This document shows, piece after piece, positions 10,618 through 21,596 of a stretch of 64,000 nucleotides of DNA. The notes under the pieces are model-generated. The model had not been told where the DNA came from, did not search any database, and worked only from the letters and a program-made list of their open reading frames with translations. Position 1 is the first letter of the stretch. The number at the start of each line of letters is the position of its first letter. Source of the stretch: Neurospora intermedia (lineage: Eukaryota; Ascomycota; Sordariomycetes; Sordariales; Sordariaceae); the NCBI GenBank assembly GCA_037102815.1, contig BTPP01000002.1, forward strand, positions 4,402,001 through 4,466,000, in the 5' to 3' direction. The position numbers were made by a program, and so were the translations under genes.

Positions 10618-11409
10618 TTAATCCAGCGCCATCCTCCAAAGACCGTCACCAAGGAAATGCGCCTCCTCGATCACCGGGCCCTTGCCCTTCTCCTTGATCT
10701 CCTTGGTCCCCGCAACCAGCACTCCAACGGCGCAAGCCTCCTCCTTGCCCTCAGCCAGGACAACAACAGGCTCGCCCTTCTCCAGCTCGCGACTCCAGTG
10801 CCCTTCCTCATCAGCACCCTCATTGGGCACCTCGATCTCGTCGTTCTCGGCCTCGGCAGCGCTCTTCTCCCTCGGCGGCCTCTCATGCGGCTGCGGCAGG
10901 CGCCCGCCCTTGCTCGTCAGGCCGGGGGCCATCAGGGTGGCGCCGCTCAAAACGAAGCGGATGGCGCCGCGGTCTATCCTGATGGTGGGGAAGCATTGCG
11001 GGAAGCGATGGACGAGCTTGAGGTGGGGCACAATGGTGTTTTGTTGCGAGGGCGTGTCGGCCTGGAAGAAGAGCGGGGTGGTTCCGTCAATGACGTACAG
11101 CGACACGCGGTCGGGAAGCTTGATCTGCTCGAGCGAGGCCTTCTTGGGGATGATGTCGTCGATGTGAGGGGTCAAGAGCGGGTAGGTGGTCAGCAGCGAC
11201 TGGCGCAAGTTGCGCTGGATCGAGGATTTGAGCTTTTGTTTGGGCGAGGGGGTGATGCTGTTTGAAGAGAAGAAAGTTAGCGGATGTTGGAGAGGTGGTG
11301 TAATGGCGGGCGGCCGGGCAGTAGAGTGACGTTGGTAAAGGGAATATGGCAAAGGAGGGCAGGTGAAGCTATGTTTAGAGCAGTGGATGGCATACTCCTT
11401 CTTGAACAT
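10618..11409 (-). CDS. tma20: Tma20/MCT-1 family, PUA-domain translation factor
   Basis: Two exons on the minus strand: 11396-11409 (14 nt, MFKK plus two bases) and 10618-11257, with an intron at 11258-11395 (GTATGC donor, CGCTAAC branch, AACAG acceptor). The product is 217 residues beginning MFKKDITPSPKQKLKSS. The N-terminal MCT-1 domain is followed by a C-terminal PUA domain with the family signature RGAIRFVLSGATLMAPGLTS and the ending HFLGDGLWRM. The family partners with Tma22/DENR, acts on post-termination 40S subunits by removing deacylated tRNA and recycling, and supports reinitiation. Compared with the roughly 180-residue family norm, there is an acidic insertion (about 30-35 residues, EKSAAEAENDEIEVPNEGAD) inside the PUA region. 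Identification is strong, from both domains and the very short first exon. Confidence 0.93.
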   Translation of the reverse strand: MFKKEYAIHCSKHSFTCPPLPYSLYQRHSTARPPAITPPLQHPLTFFSSNSITPSPKQKLKSSIQRNLRQSLLTTYPLLTPHIDDIIPKKASLEQIKLPDRVSLYVIDGTTPLFFQADTPSQQNTIVPHLKLVHRFPQCFPTIRIDRGAIRFVLSGATLMAPGLTSKGGRLPQPHERPPREKSAAEAENDEIEVPNEGADEEGHWSRELEKGEPVVVLAEGKEEACAVGVLVAGTKEIKEKGKGPVIEEAHFLGDGLWRMALD

Positions 11410-12041
11410 TGTGGCGGTATTTGCGACTTTGCGACCTTGGAAAATTATATGTGGTTGTATAGTATATCAGATATGTATGTGTGGAGTTCGTGGTCGTCGT
11501 TCTGGCGAGTCTCGATGTAGGGACCGTCAAGCTGGGATGTGTGTATGTTGCTGAGTGAGGTGAACAATGGAAACAAAGTGCTCCTCGCTGGAATCAATGG
11601 AGCTGTTTTGGCGATAGGCGACGGTCGCGACGGCCAAGGCGATTCATGGCGGGGGAGGGGAAGAAGTCGAAGGTGGGGCCTCGACCTCGATCTGCCAAGA
11701 CCGCCCTGCTGGGATCTGTGCAGCAGTCAACAGCCGCGCCAAAGCAGCCGGCGACCAGGGGTGTGTCGTCATAGCGCAGCCGATAGAGGGGACGGTCGAC
11801 GACGATAAGGACATGGATACAGAGGGTCTCCGGGGCAACGGCCTCTATCGTCAGCCGTCAAGGTACTCACAGTAAGTTATGGCAGGATGGTATGATTATA
11901 TATAAATTCATCGCCTTGGTTAAACACAGCGCCATGCTGGTATCTCCATAACTCATAAACTCGCTCGCTTCACAACTCCAGGTCATGTCATCATATCCTC
12001 AAGCCTGGTATAGCCATTCCGTCACCGCTCTTTGTTCCCCC
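11410..12041. other. Intergenic region between tma20 and the I78 gene
   Basis: The promoter of tma20 and the 3' flank of the inhibitor gene. Small overlapping frames on both strands have no supporting features. Confidence 0.5.
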
Positions 12042-12379
12042 TTAACCGTGGACAACGTGGCTGACCTTCCCATCATCGCCGACATGTACGTTGAGACGGT
12101 CCGGGTTAAAGTCTTTCGTGACCATCGAACCCGGCTCGATGATGCGGGTTTGCTTTGGGAGATCGGACTTGCAGAAGGTCTGTAGGCAGAAGAGAAAAGG
12201 AAGAGGGTCAGCTTCCATGCTTGGACACCATCTCTTTGTTGCCATTCTCAACCAGGGAATGTTCTTACAGTCTCCGAAGTGTGGTCAGCGAGCGTCTTGC
12301 CGCACAACTTGTTCATCCACTCCTCCGTCTTCTGGACCGTGGGGTCGTTGGTGGTAACGCCGGGAACAACGAGAGGCAT
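12042..12379 (-). CDS. Protease inhibitor I78 family protein
   Basis: Two exons on the minus strand, 12269-12379 and 12042-12179, with an intron at 12180-12268 (GTAAGA donor, TACAG acceptor, phase 0). The product is 82 residues. The C-terminal half carries the I78 signature: RIIEPGSMVTKDFNPDRLNV followed by HVGDDGKVSHVV. Fungal members include small inhibitors of serine proteases such as the Aspergillus elastase inhibitor. There is no signal peptide (MPLVVPGVTTNDPTVQK), so it is probably intracellular and may guard against endogenous proteases. Two cysteines, in LCGKT and TFCKS, could pair. A TATA element lies about 135 bp upstream of the ATG. Family assignment is confident; the target protease is unknown. 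Confidence 0.88.
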
Positions 12380-12513
12380 TTTGTCGGATATGCGTAGTGT
12401 CAAAGTTGATCAAGTTCTTGTGTTGAAGTATTGTCTTGTATTATTCCAAAGTTTCTTAGTGTGCAGGTGTCTTGGGCATAATGTGAGATGTTGATGTTGT
12501 TTTTGTTGTGGTT

Positions 12514-12523
12514 CCTTATATAG
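12514..12523 (-). promoter_or_regulatory. TATA box of the I78 inhibitor gene
   Basis: The minus-strand sequence reads CTATATAAGG about 135-145 bp upstream of the ATG at 12379. Position and match suggest a core promoter and a strongly regulated small gene. Confidence 0.5.
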
Positions 12524-14426
12524 AGACCCGACACTTGAACTTCCCCTCAGTGTGCTGGAAGCCAAGGTGATGACGTAGCAACCTGAACTTATCGCTAAGC
12601 CACCTTGGTCACGGGGACAAAATGGGCTGTGGTGTGAAGCTGTGAGGCTTACATATAGCTGGTGTGTCTGATCAGAACAAACTGAACAGAGCAAATTGAA
12701 CTCAGCTCCGTCCTGCGCTCACAGACTATCGTTGAATTTGGTTCCAGCAACACGCGTCAACCCGAAAACCTACACTATCCTTCGACACATTATCGATCGG
12801 ATTCGTAACTGAATTTGCGTACTGGTAGGACAAGGTCAGGAGAAAGACTTCAGCGTCTTAGTGGACCAGGGTCTTTTCTCGAGCCCGCCGTCAACAACCA
12901 TCGTTCGGACGGCGGCACTACGAGTGGTTCTTAGTACCTCAGCCCAGTTATGTATATTCAGTTAGTCGCCGAGTCTGATGAGAGCGTGGCACAAGGGACT
13001 ACGACAAACTGATCACGATGGACCTCCTTCACGTACCTGCCTTAGCCTACTTTCTTCATCTGCCTGCATTAGCCCACCACTTCCCTTCTATCCTGGCATA
13101 TCATAACCATGGTGGTTGGCTTGCAACACACTGCCGGCGCAGCTGGATGCCAGGGCTGCGAAATAGGGTGACGGCGGCGTTGAGAGTGACAAGGCAACCA
13201 CAGCTCTAGCATCAGAAGCCGGCAGCCTCCAACTCGACTGAAAGTATGCACGAGCCCTATTCACAAGCCCGACTTTGTACTTTGTTTGCCTTGATTTAAG
13301 TGCACGCCTGAGGAACTGGGCAGATCAAAGCCTATCGTCTGTTACCCGCATCTCTGTCTAGCGAACAGAACATCCATCTATCTTTTGCATGGTGTCGTGG
13401 CTTACGGCATTGCACGCCCTTACGTGTGACAGATAGAGCGCATGGGTTAGCACGTGCTTCGTTGCTTTGCAGTGGACGCGGAGTGCAGTGCAGTGACAAT
13501 GGAATGCCTGCAGTGCCCTGTCGCTGGTGGGAGACGACGCAGGGATCTATGTATGCCGGGTTAATAACGCCCGAGTCTAGCTGTGCAGAAAGAGGCTGAG
13601 GAGCTGTCAATGGGCAAGGGCGTAGCGGGCAGCTTGTAGGTACCTGGACCTATTGTCGACACCGAGTCTAGTGAACGGTTTTAATGGAAGTTGAAGAGCT
13701 TTGTTTCCCTCACCTCCCTCGTCACTCGTCAGACAGGAAAACTGTCGAGCAAGCTTCTACAGCTCAAGGATCAAGCTTCATTCCAACTCAACCCAACGTC
13801 ACCATCGCTAGCTCCCTTTTAACCTCTTCAACCGAGCTCAACGTTGAAGGTGGAGTTGAAGGACCTGGAATGGGACAGGCTGGTAATTGGAGTCCATGGC
13901 CAAACCCATATGACCGGCCCAGTGACGGCATTTGCCATTTCTGCTTCAACAGCTTGCCCTTGAGCTGCTTCCTCGCCACATGGCCATGCCAGCGTTATCA
14001 CGCTGTACACTGACTACCTACTTCAAGTCATAGGAGAAAGGTTTACCTCTCTAGACGAACCCCAGGACGCTGGCCTCGAATCTCGTGATACTACTTCGAG
14101 ATTTGGGATACCGTTGGTGCGTGTCTTTGCAGCTGCTAAGCCATACAGTTCCTTCATATAAAGGGAACACTAAGTGGCGCCACCCGTCTTCATGATGTCC
14201 CTATTTGGACCTCGAGGAGCTGTACTGCATGTAGACGTTACTGTACCAAGTTCGGTCTGTCAACCTGAAGGGGTTCTCAACTACCTCTCGCCGAGTCCCG
14301 GCGGAGTTATCAAGTGCTACGACCTCGTCAACTTAAACTGTCCCTCCCTTATTATCTTCTTACTAATTCTCCCTGATGATCTCCCTAAGCACAGACCGTT
14401 AATCAATCTCTTTACTTCTTTGCACA
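12524..14426. other. Intergenic region
   Basis: A roughly 1.9 kb stretch upstream of the feruloyl esterase gene. An ATG-initiated frame at 13684-14013 (109 codons) has no domain and a poor codon pattern. GCAGTG-type short repeats occur near 13470-13520. The 3' part holds the esterase promoter. Confidence 0.5.
14157..14162 (+). promoter_or_regulatory. TATA-like element upstream of the esterase gene
   Basis: TATAAA, followed by GGG, about 265 bp before the ATG at 14427. A pyrimidine-rich leader follows, consistent with a start site between them. The assignment is tentative. Confidence 0.35.
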
Positions 14427-16620
14427 ATGATGCGTATCACAGCTTCTGTTACCGGAATCATTGCTGCGCTCGCTGTCGCCATTCAAGGTTCTGCCATACC
14501 TAGCAAATCAGGAGGGTGGGATCATGATTGTCATATCCCGCCATCAGCCTCCTGGCCGGCGGCGACAGTTCCAACAATACGACCTAGTTGCAACAAGGGT
14601 TTCTTCACCAGCATCCTGCCACCTGAAGCAAGCCTCGAGAACATCACGGCCGTCCCAGAGGGCGGTAGCCATGGCGAAGGAAGAGCAAATATTCCGTACC
14701 CGACTAATCCAACGAACCTTCCTGCACTCTGTGCCGTAACGATCAAAGTAATAAGTTCGCCATCGAGTAGCTACCGGTTCGGGCTATTCTTGCCGTTGCC
14801 GACGGAGTGGAGTGGAAGGTTCCTTGCTGTTGGGAACAGTGGCTTTGCGGGGGGTATCAACTGGCTCGACATGTATGTGTCAAATAACAATTTTCTTTTT
14901 TTTTCCTTTTTTCTTTTTTTCTAGTCATTGCTTTTCCCTTTCTGCTGAAGGGCTTCACTACAAGCACTGCTCATTATAATAGCAATTAACTATACAACTG
15001 TCACAGCACCACATAACATGGTCCCGCTCCCTCGGCGTTCCAGCACTGCAGTCCAACCGTCCCTTAGTCATGTCTCTACTTGGCTCATGTACATAGTCTG
15101 AGAGCAGACTTTTCGCTGCTCTCTTCTGATCTTCTCCCCTTCGTGCAAAATTATGTCTTCTCCAAGTCCCTCCTGGCCGGCATCGTGACAACAACTGTCA
15201 TACCAAGTACATTTGTACTTTCCATAGACGAACGAACCGCTAACAACTATCTGCTTCCAGGGCTCCCGGTACACATTACGGTATGGCAACCGTCTCGACT
15301 GACACAGGCCATAATTCGTCTACAGCCGATTCATCTTGGGCCCTCAACCGCCCTGAAAAGAAAATCGATTGGGGATGGCGTGCCCTTCATGGAACAGTCG
15401 TTCTCGGTAAGAAGCTCACAAACGCTTACTATAACGGCCGCGGCCGCGATATCATATATTCGTATTATAGTGGTTGTTCTACCGGCGGCCGCCAGGGTCT
15501 TCGTGAGATTCAAAAATTCCCTAGTTCCTTCGATGGTATACTTATCGGTGCACCAACTTGGTGGACTTCCCACCTACATAATTGGTTTACTAAAGTAGGG
15601 TTATATAACCTTCCCAATACATCCTCCTCGCATATCCCGACCCCTCTACTTGAAATTATCGCCGACGAAGTAGTCGACCAATGCGACCTTGCGGACGGCG
15701 TCGAAGATGGTATTATTAGCCGCCCCGATCTTTGTACCTTTAACTCGTCCGTCCTCCTCTGCCCATCCAATTACACCGCCTCTACCAACGGAACAACAAC
15801 CTGCCTAACCCAGCCCCAAATCGACACAGTCGAAAACGTCTACTCTACCTACTACCACGAGGATACAGGAGAATTCATCTATCCCGGCCCTACCCTCGGC
15901 TCCGAAGCCGAATGGTATAGGATAATCGGTAATAGTACGCCCTCCCCCTACGGCGTCGGCTACCAGCGCAATTTCTTACTTGACAACGCTACCTGGAATT
16001 GGACTAGCTACTCTGACTCCCTCGTCGACCTCGCCGACCGCATCGACCCCGGCGCAGCCACGGCGGACGAATACGATATCTCAGCCTTCAGATCCCGAGG
16101 CGGCAAAGTGATTTTCTACCACGGCTTAGCCGACGGTCTCGTTCCCGCCAAGGGCACGCAACTGTACTATAACCGCACCATGCGCCTTTTTGGCGGGTCG
16201 CTTGCCACGCTCGAGAACTTGGGCAACACAACCGAGTTCTTCAGATTATTCTTACTCCCGGGGATGCAGCACTGCTGGGGGACTCCGACGGGGGTGGATG
16301 CGCCGTGGAACATTGGCGGGGCGTTCCAAGCGGGCGTTTTGGGATCAGGTTTGTGGTCTGTTCCCGGTTTTGAGGGGAGCGAGGAGCATGATGCGCTGGT
16401 AGCGCTGAGGAAGTGGGTGGAGGAGGGAAGGGAGGTGAAGCAATTGGTTGCAACGAGTTGGAAGGCTGAGTTGGATGTGAATAGTGGGGTCAAGAGGCAG
16501 AGAAAGATTTGCGCGTGGCCGGGGCAGGCGGTGTTGAGGAGGGGGGTTGATGTCGACGAAGTAGATATAAATAGGGAGGAAGCGTGGGAGTGTAAATGGC
16601 CTGAGGGTGTTGAGGAGTAG
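14427..16620 (+). CDS. Tannase/feruloyl esterase family secreted hydrolase
   Basis: Two exons, 14427-14872 and 15261-16620, with a long intron at 14873-15260 (GTATGT donor, GCTAAC branch, TTCCAG acceptor) that splits a Met codon and restores the conserved join GINWLDM-APGTHYGMATVS. The product is 601 residues with a signal peptide (ITASVTGIIAALAVAIQGSA). The tannase-family CS-D-HC catalytic arrangement is complete: Cys221-Ser222 in SGCSTGGRQG, Asp440 in GLADGLVPAKG, and His486-Cys487 in PGMQHCWGT, where the two cysteines form the disulfide that holds Ser and His together. A lid region between residues about 240 and 430 has many N-glycosylation sites. The enzyme would cleave feruloyl or galloyl esters in plant cell walls outside the cell. 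Whether it is tannase or FaeB-type cannot be told from sequence alone. Confidence 0.93.
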
Positions 16621-17682
16621 GAGAAGTGGTGATAATAGGAGGTGTTAGTGTTGAACTGGAAGAAGAAGACAAAGTAAGAGTCTTGGAGAGGTAGCTTTGG
16701 CCAGCTGAGAGTCGACTGGTAGCTTACATATCTATAGAAGAGCGGACGGGATCCCGAGTTTTCTACCATTTATGGTCGTATGTGATAGTTGTGGTTGGAA
16801 GAAGTACTTGTAAACGGGGGCCAAGTGTATTTATTGTGCAAACCATCAGGAAAAGTGCCGCCGAGGGTGTGCGAGGTACACAACATCAGTTCATATGACA
16901 GCGCATGATCTTCAACACTTGACGGCTTGTCCAAGACAACCGGCTTGAAGTGAAGGCCCAAGTGGTTTTTTTTTTTTTTTTTTTCCCTCTTTTTTTCTTC
17001 TTTTTTTCTTGAAACTTCACAGGAGAAGAGATTGATTAGGTATCTCGAGTCATCCAAGGGTGAATGTCGTCGCTTTGTTCCGTCTGATGGCTGGATGTAT
17101 GTTTCAACATGCAGTCAGGGTTAGGGGCTAGCATGCCATGTCGATCGAAGAATCTGGGGGAGCTGAAGCTTCACAATGACGCAACACGATGGGGAACTGC
17201 TGCTTGTGGTCCATGCTGCTTTCGGCTTCTGCCACCTTAACGGCCGGAAGTTTTCAAAAAGTCAAGTTGAAAGGACGCTCTTGTCAAGCCACACGGGAAA
17301 AGAGTTCCGAAGGTGAACAAAGATGTGGTAAACTGAACAGCATTGATCTTGATTGAGGTGACCCGTCGTCAGGTGGCAGCCCGCGTGTGGCCGGGAGAAC
17401 GGGACTGGCTGGCAGTGATGAATGGGTGTTGCCGTGCGGCCATGACGGCGGGACTGAATGACTGCCCGCAATCGCATGCTGCGGGACCTCTGTGCGAAAG
17501 ATAGTGTACATAGCACCTAATGTGATCCCCCACTTCACTTCCCAAGCTGAGGAAGCTGGACTCGGATTCTGCCTTTGACATCTCTTGACCCGACACGCCG
17601 TAAACCAACCATCTCCATCTCACATCAAATTGACTTTCCTTACAAAGCAGCCCCGCGCATCATCGGCTTCGCTGTCGCCATT
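16621..17682. other. Intergenic region
   Basis: The 3' flank of the esterase gene and the promoter of the Atg33-like gene. A T run at about 16968-16984 is followed by pyrimidine-rich sequence. No gene is supported. Confidence 0.5.
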
Positions 17683-18540
17683 ATGACTACGAGAGGCGTT
17701 TCCGTCCTCAAGTTTGTAGGGACTGTGTCCCTCGGGCTCCTAACAGTACGTCCATCTCTCCCGCGCCTCTTCTTTTCCACTGCTGGGACAATTGTTATTT
17801 GATACTTCAGCACTCGTTTTTTTCTTTATCGTGATACTGAGGAATAGGATTGAAGAATCGAGCTTGGAACATGGATTCACTTTATCGCACGCTGATTAGG
17901 ATTTCCCATCGCTAACCGTCAACTTATTGCATAGGGCGTGTCTTTCACCCTGTCGACCCTCACTATTCCCGCCCTCCTGACCCTTCCCTCCGCAAACGAT
18001 GCCGCGCGCGCGCTCGAATCGCTATCCACCTCGGCCAAGAAGCATCTGCGCACGCTGAGCACCATCTCGGGCTCCGCCTTCGCCATCGCCTACTACCTTT
18101 CCCCGCGTGCCTACCGCCACCCGTACCTGATCTACACCTCGCTACTCGTGTTCGGCTCCCGCTTCATCACCTCGGGCTTCTTTGGCCCTTACTTTAGCTT
18201 CATCACCCCCGCCGTCCCCGCCTCGTTCTCGTCCGGCATGTCCTCTGTCTCGTTCGTGACCGCCCGCAGCAGCCAGCAGAAGAAGAAGAGCAGCACGCCG
18301 CGCGGCTTGGAGGCTAGCTACGAGGTTCTTGGTGATCCTTCCCACAGCGAGGCGACGTCGGGCTCGGAGGATGTCGAGGAGGAGCTGGCCAATGTTAATG
18401 GCGAGGAGGTCCGTGCCAACGTGGAGGTGTTCTTGAAGAAGAACATTGTCCAGAGCGTTGTGGCTGGCGTTGCGTTCTTGATGTCTGTTGTTGGCATCTG
18501 GGGCGATGGGTTGGGACAGCAGATCATTGTCATTGCTTGA
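17683..18540 (+). CDS. Atg33-like mitochondrial membrane protein
   Basis: Two exons, 17683-17745 and 17935-18540, with an intron at 17746-17934 (GTACGT donor, CGCTAACC branch, CATAG acceptor, phase 0). The product is 222 residues beginning MTTRGVSVLKFVGTVSLGLL. There are about four hydrophobic segments: residues 8-30, 56-75, 83-105, and one near the C-terminus (VVAGVAFLMSVVGIWGDGLG). A charged loop around residues 130-175 is rich in Ser, Glu and Lys. The N-terminal VSVLKFVGTVSLGLLTG pattern and overall layout fit the fungal autophagy-related protein 33 family, an outer mitochondrial membrane protein needed for mitophagy in yeast. Similarity was judged by eye, so the name is provisional; the membrane topology is firm. 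Confidence 0.65.
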
Positions 18541-19110
18541 GGTGACGAGTATGGAATGCGGGAGAGGGAGGTTGCGTGACTGTGACTCTCCAGAGAGGTG
18601 AGAACGTCAGGAGAAGCAACAGATTATGCTGATGTTGTAACCTGGTTTTGCAGAGAGCTCAAGGGCTCGGTTGACTGAGGCAGAAGGATGCGAGGACGTT
18701 GATCGTCATTTTCCCGATCTGGATGGCGGAAATACATCTTTCGATCGTTATAGTGACAGCACACACGTGTGCTTTTTCACCTATCATCAACTTGTGGTTA
18801 TCTGGGAGGCAGACTTACATGGTAATGGTGCACGAGAATGTATCTAACGGAACAAATGGGAGTTTTGGGTTGTTTTCACGCTGGTTTCATCTACTATAAC
18901 GGTCCATCCCAACGTGGGCTTCCGAGTCGCTCGCAAAGTAGTTTTCTGCCGAAAACACCATCTCCCGGATCCTTCTTTCTCGCGAGCATGCAATTCAGTC
19001 AATGCAACGCATGGTTTGCCTTGTCGCTTTGATATTTCAACCTAAGATTTTGCGCAAGAATGCTGGCTTTATTGGCACTCAAGAACAAACAATTTTCAAC
19101 AACATTACCA
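18541..19110. other. Intergenic region
   Basis: The 3' flank of the Atg33-like gene and the 5' flank of the tRNA-Leu gene. Nothing else was recognised. Confidence 0.5.
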
Positions 19111-19201
19111 GGCAAGATGGCCGAGCGGTCTAAGGCGCTGTGTTCAGGATTCCTGAGTTTCGCAGTCCGAAAGGGCGTGGGTTCGAATCCCACTCTTGTC
19201 A
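19111..19201 (+). tRNA. tRNA-Leu(CAG) with 11-nt intron
   Basis: The acceptor stem pairs GGCAAGA with TCTTGTC, followed by a discriminator A at 19201. The D arm (GGCCGAGCGGTCTAAGGC) has the form of a class II tRNA. The anticodon stem pairs CTGTG with CGCAG. The loop begins TTCAGG, so the anticodon is CAG (Leu), and an 11-nt intron lies at 19149-19159 after base 37. Its CTGA can pair with the anticodon TCAG, the usual pre-tRNA structure read by the splicing endonuclease. A long variable arm precedes the T arm GTGGG-TTCGAAT-CCCAC. A TTTT run follows at 19206, suitable as a Pol III terminator. Confidence 0.95.
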
Positions 19202-19818
19202 TTACTTTTGCAATTTGATGCACAGTGATCTCGATATCATCTGTCCTTTTTTTTTTTTCGCCTTTTGTCCTTTGCGTCATGCTTTGTGATTTTACTCCTT
19301 CCATCTCCCACTGCAAATAATAGTCCCAAGTGGTAGGTAGTTAAATATACTGTTCTGCCAATGTAGGCGGCAGCCATTCGTATACATATCATTGTATACT
19401 TAAATCAATCTCGCCTTCTTTTTATACCCAACTGAGAATAGCTTTGTCCTTTATGACATTTGAGAACACCAGCCGTGAGCTACCGTAAGGCCCCGTTTGG
19501 GCCACTGTTCGAGGCTACGGCTCTTTCTTAGGTCGAGGTATACTCAGACTTCGGTACCGACAAAGCCGGGGCAGCAAGACCCAGCTTCCGAGGAACAACG
19601 AAAAGCCACACCCGCGTTGCTACCAATTGCCCACAATAACCGGGGAACGAAAGCTGATCCCGTGTAGCCGAAGGCAGAGGATACCAGCCAATGGTTTCTA
19701 CAAGGCATTATCCGAACTTGACCCATAAAGACCGGGATGTTTCCCCGGAGGAAAGGCTGGACAGACACTCTTTGTTTTCATCAGAGTCCCGTTCGAGAAA
19801 CAATCTATTGTTCACGGA

Positions 19819-20024
19819 ATGGGCCGTATGGCAACCCCCCACATTGCTCAGGCGAGTTGTGTGTATATATGGTGGCGGCTCCCGCCATGTTTCTGGAAGT
19901 TTTCCTCAAGTTCATCAGGCGGCACAACTCGGGAATTACATCAATATTACAAAGACGTCATCAGCTATATAACAACGAATGTCGCTGCTGAGGATCAGGA
20001 GAAAGACTCCATTTTTTCCAACCA
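19819..20024 (+). CDS. Possible 5' coding exon of the micro-exon unit
   Basis: An ATG at 19819 opens a frame whose second half (TRELHQYYKDVISYITTNV, then AAEDQEKDSIFSNQ) is the most protein-like stretch upstream of the array. It ends at a possible donor (GTTTGA at 20025) that would splice over 151 nt to an acceptor at 20175 (AAACTAACC branch, TATAG), joining in frame to the first micro-exons. Two other overlapping ATG frames (19691 and 19737) exist, so this choice is weak. Confidence 0.22.
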
Positions 20025-21596
20025 GGTTTGACTTCAAGTTGTCTTTGACAAGGCCAATGACCACCACCTCCGAGGCACAACCCTCACTGGTATCTATTTG
20101 AGGGCATCCGATTCCCCATACACTCCCAATCAAGAAATCCCTATTTTCCGTGTGTCAAACTAACCACTCCTATAGAAACATATTCGGAACACATCAATAT
20201 CTTCTCACAAGTAAGTCAGCCCTGATGCAAATGTAAAGCTGACAATTCCTCCAGGAGGGACCCCCAGAAATATCTATCCGCACGACCGCTTGCAGGTAAG
20301 TCGGCTCCCCTCAGTTCAAACCTGGCTAGCCATTCACTAGGTAAACAACCACACCAACGGAGATTATCCAGATAAAGCTCATGCGACTTTCATGTGTCAT
20401 ACTTCCCCAATATAGAACTTCACAGGTAAGTAACTCCTCCCTGATTCTATGCTGACTGCGCATCCGTAGGCCGCTTTGTACGAAAGCAATCTTCGCAGGC
20501 AAGTCAACTGCTCCCTCGACTAGATGCTAACAGCTTTTCCACAGGATCAACTCCCCAAGGCGACAATAACAGGTAAGTGAGCTCCCTCCCAAGTCCGAAG
20601 CTAAATCTTTCTTCTAGGCCGAAGCACAACCCACATGAACAAGCCCGTCACTTTTCAGGTGAGTGGAGAATCCTATCTCTGGCAGGCTGACAAAGTTTCT
20701 GTAGGACTATCTCTGTGAGGTAGCTCATTCTAGTTCAGTCACTCCCTCCCCTTAATCTGAGAACGAAGTACCTGCTTGACAGAAAACAATTCTTCGGCAA
20801 CATATCAGGTAAGTTAACTTCCCATTAGCTTGGCAGCTGACACTTGCTTGATCAGAGTCGAACCCATACCATCCAGTTCTAGAAATACCAAGGCAATACT
20901 CCAGGTAAGTCGAGCCAGCACTGGATTGACAGCTGACTCCTTCTAGGTCGGGCTCGATACTACATGTACTGTAGTAGACGGATCATAATTTCTCAGGTAA
21001 GCCAAATACCCCCTTTTCAAAAGCTAACAGCTTTGTAGAACGACGTCCGATGCTAGGTCGCCGTCCCGACCCCGAGCCTCGACTCCTTTCTTCTGTTTTC
21101 GCAAGTGTGTTCGCCCCCTTGTCAGACGTAAGTCAACCTCCTTGAAGTTACTGACCTTGCCACAGAGCGAAAGTGACTTTGCCCTCCATGACCCGACCCC
21201 AACTTCGATCCCCGATCTGACATCGTTCTCAAGCTGACTCACCTTGTTGCTCTAACCGAGTGACTTTCCAGTGATTAGGTAGACCTAAGGAAGAAGATTA
21301 AGTTTATGACAATGAAAGTAAAACTCCCTTTGAATGGGACATCTAATGATGTCTTGGCCAATATAGGACCCCTTTCTAGGAAGATGCAACAGTACCTAAT
21401 TATCGAGAGAACACGAGCTAGCAAAGGGCAATGCTAATCCAAATACAATACTTCATGGCCAAGTCCACCTCCTGTCCCCATGGAAAGCTGACAGAGCACT
21501 TGACAGAAACCGACCGACATTAAACCACTTTGCATGAAGTTGCCTTACAGGTAAGTTACTCTCTCACCATCTTAGCAAACTAACTATCATTTCTAG

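Noticed and set aside
10609-11265. 218-codon plus-strand frame opposite tma20
   Set aside because: Lies entirely over the tma20 coding exon, which has strong family motifs.
13684-14013. 109-codon ATG ORF upstream of the esterase gene
   Set aside because: Not similar to any family I know, weak codon bias, and overlapped by equal-length frames on the other strand.
20216-21350. Box C/D snoRNA host gene explanation for the intron array
   Set aside because: The introns (38-47 nt) are too short to hold C/D snoRNAs, and I do not see paired C and D boxes with guide spacing. A few TGATG words occur but not in pattern.
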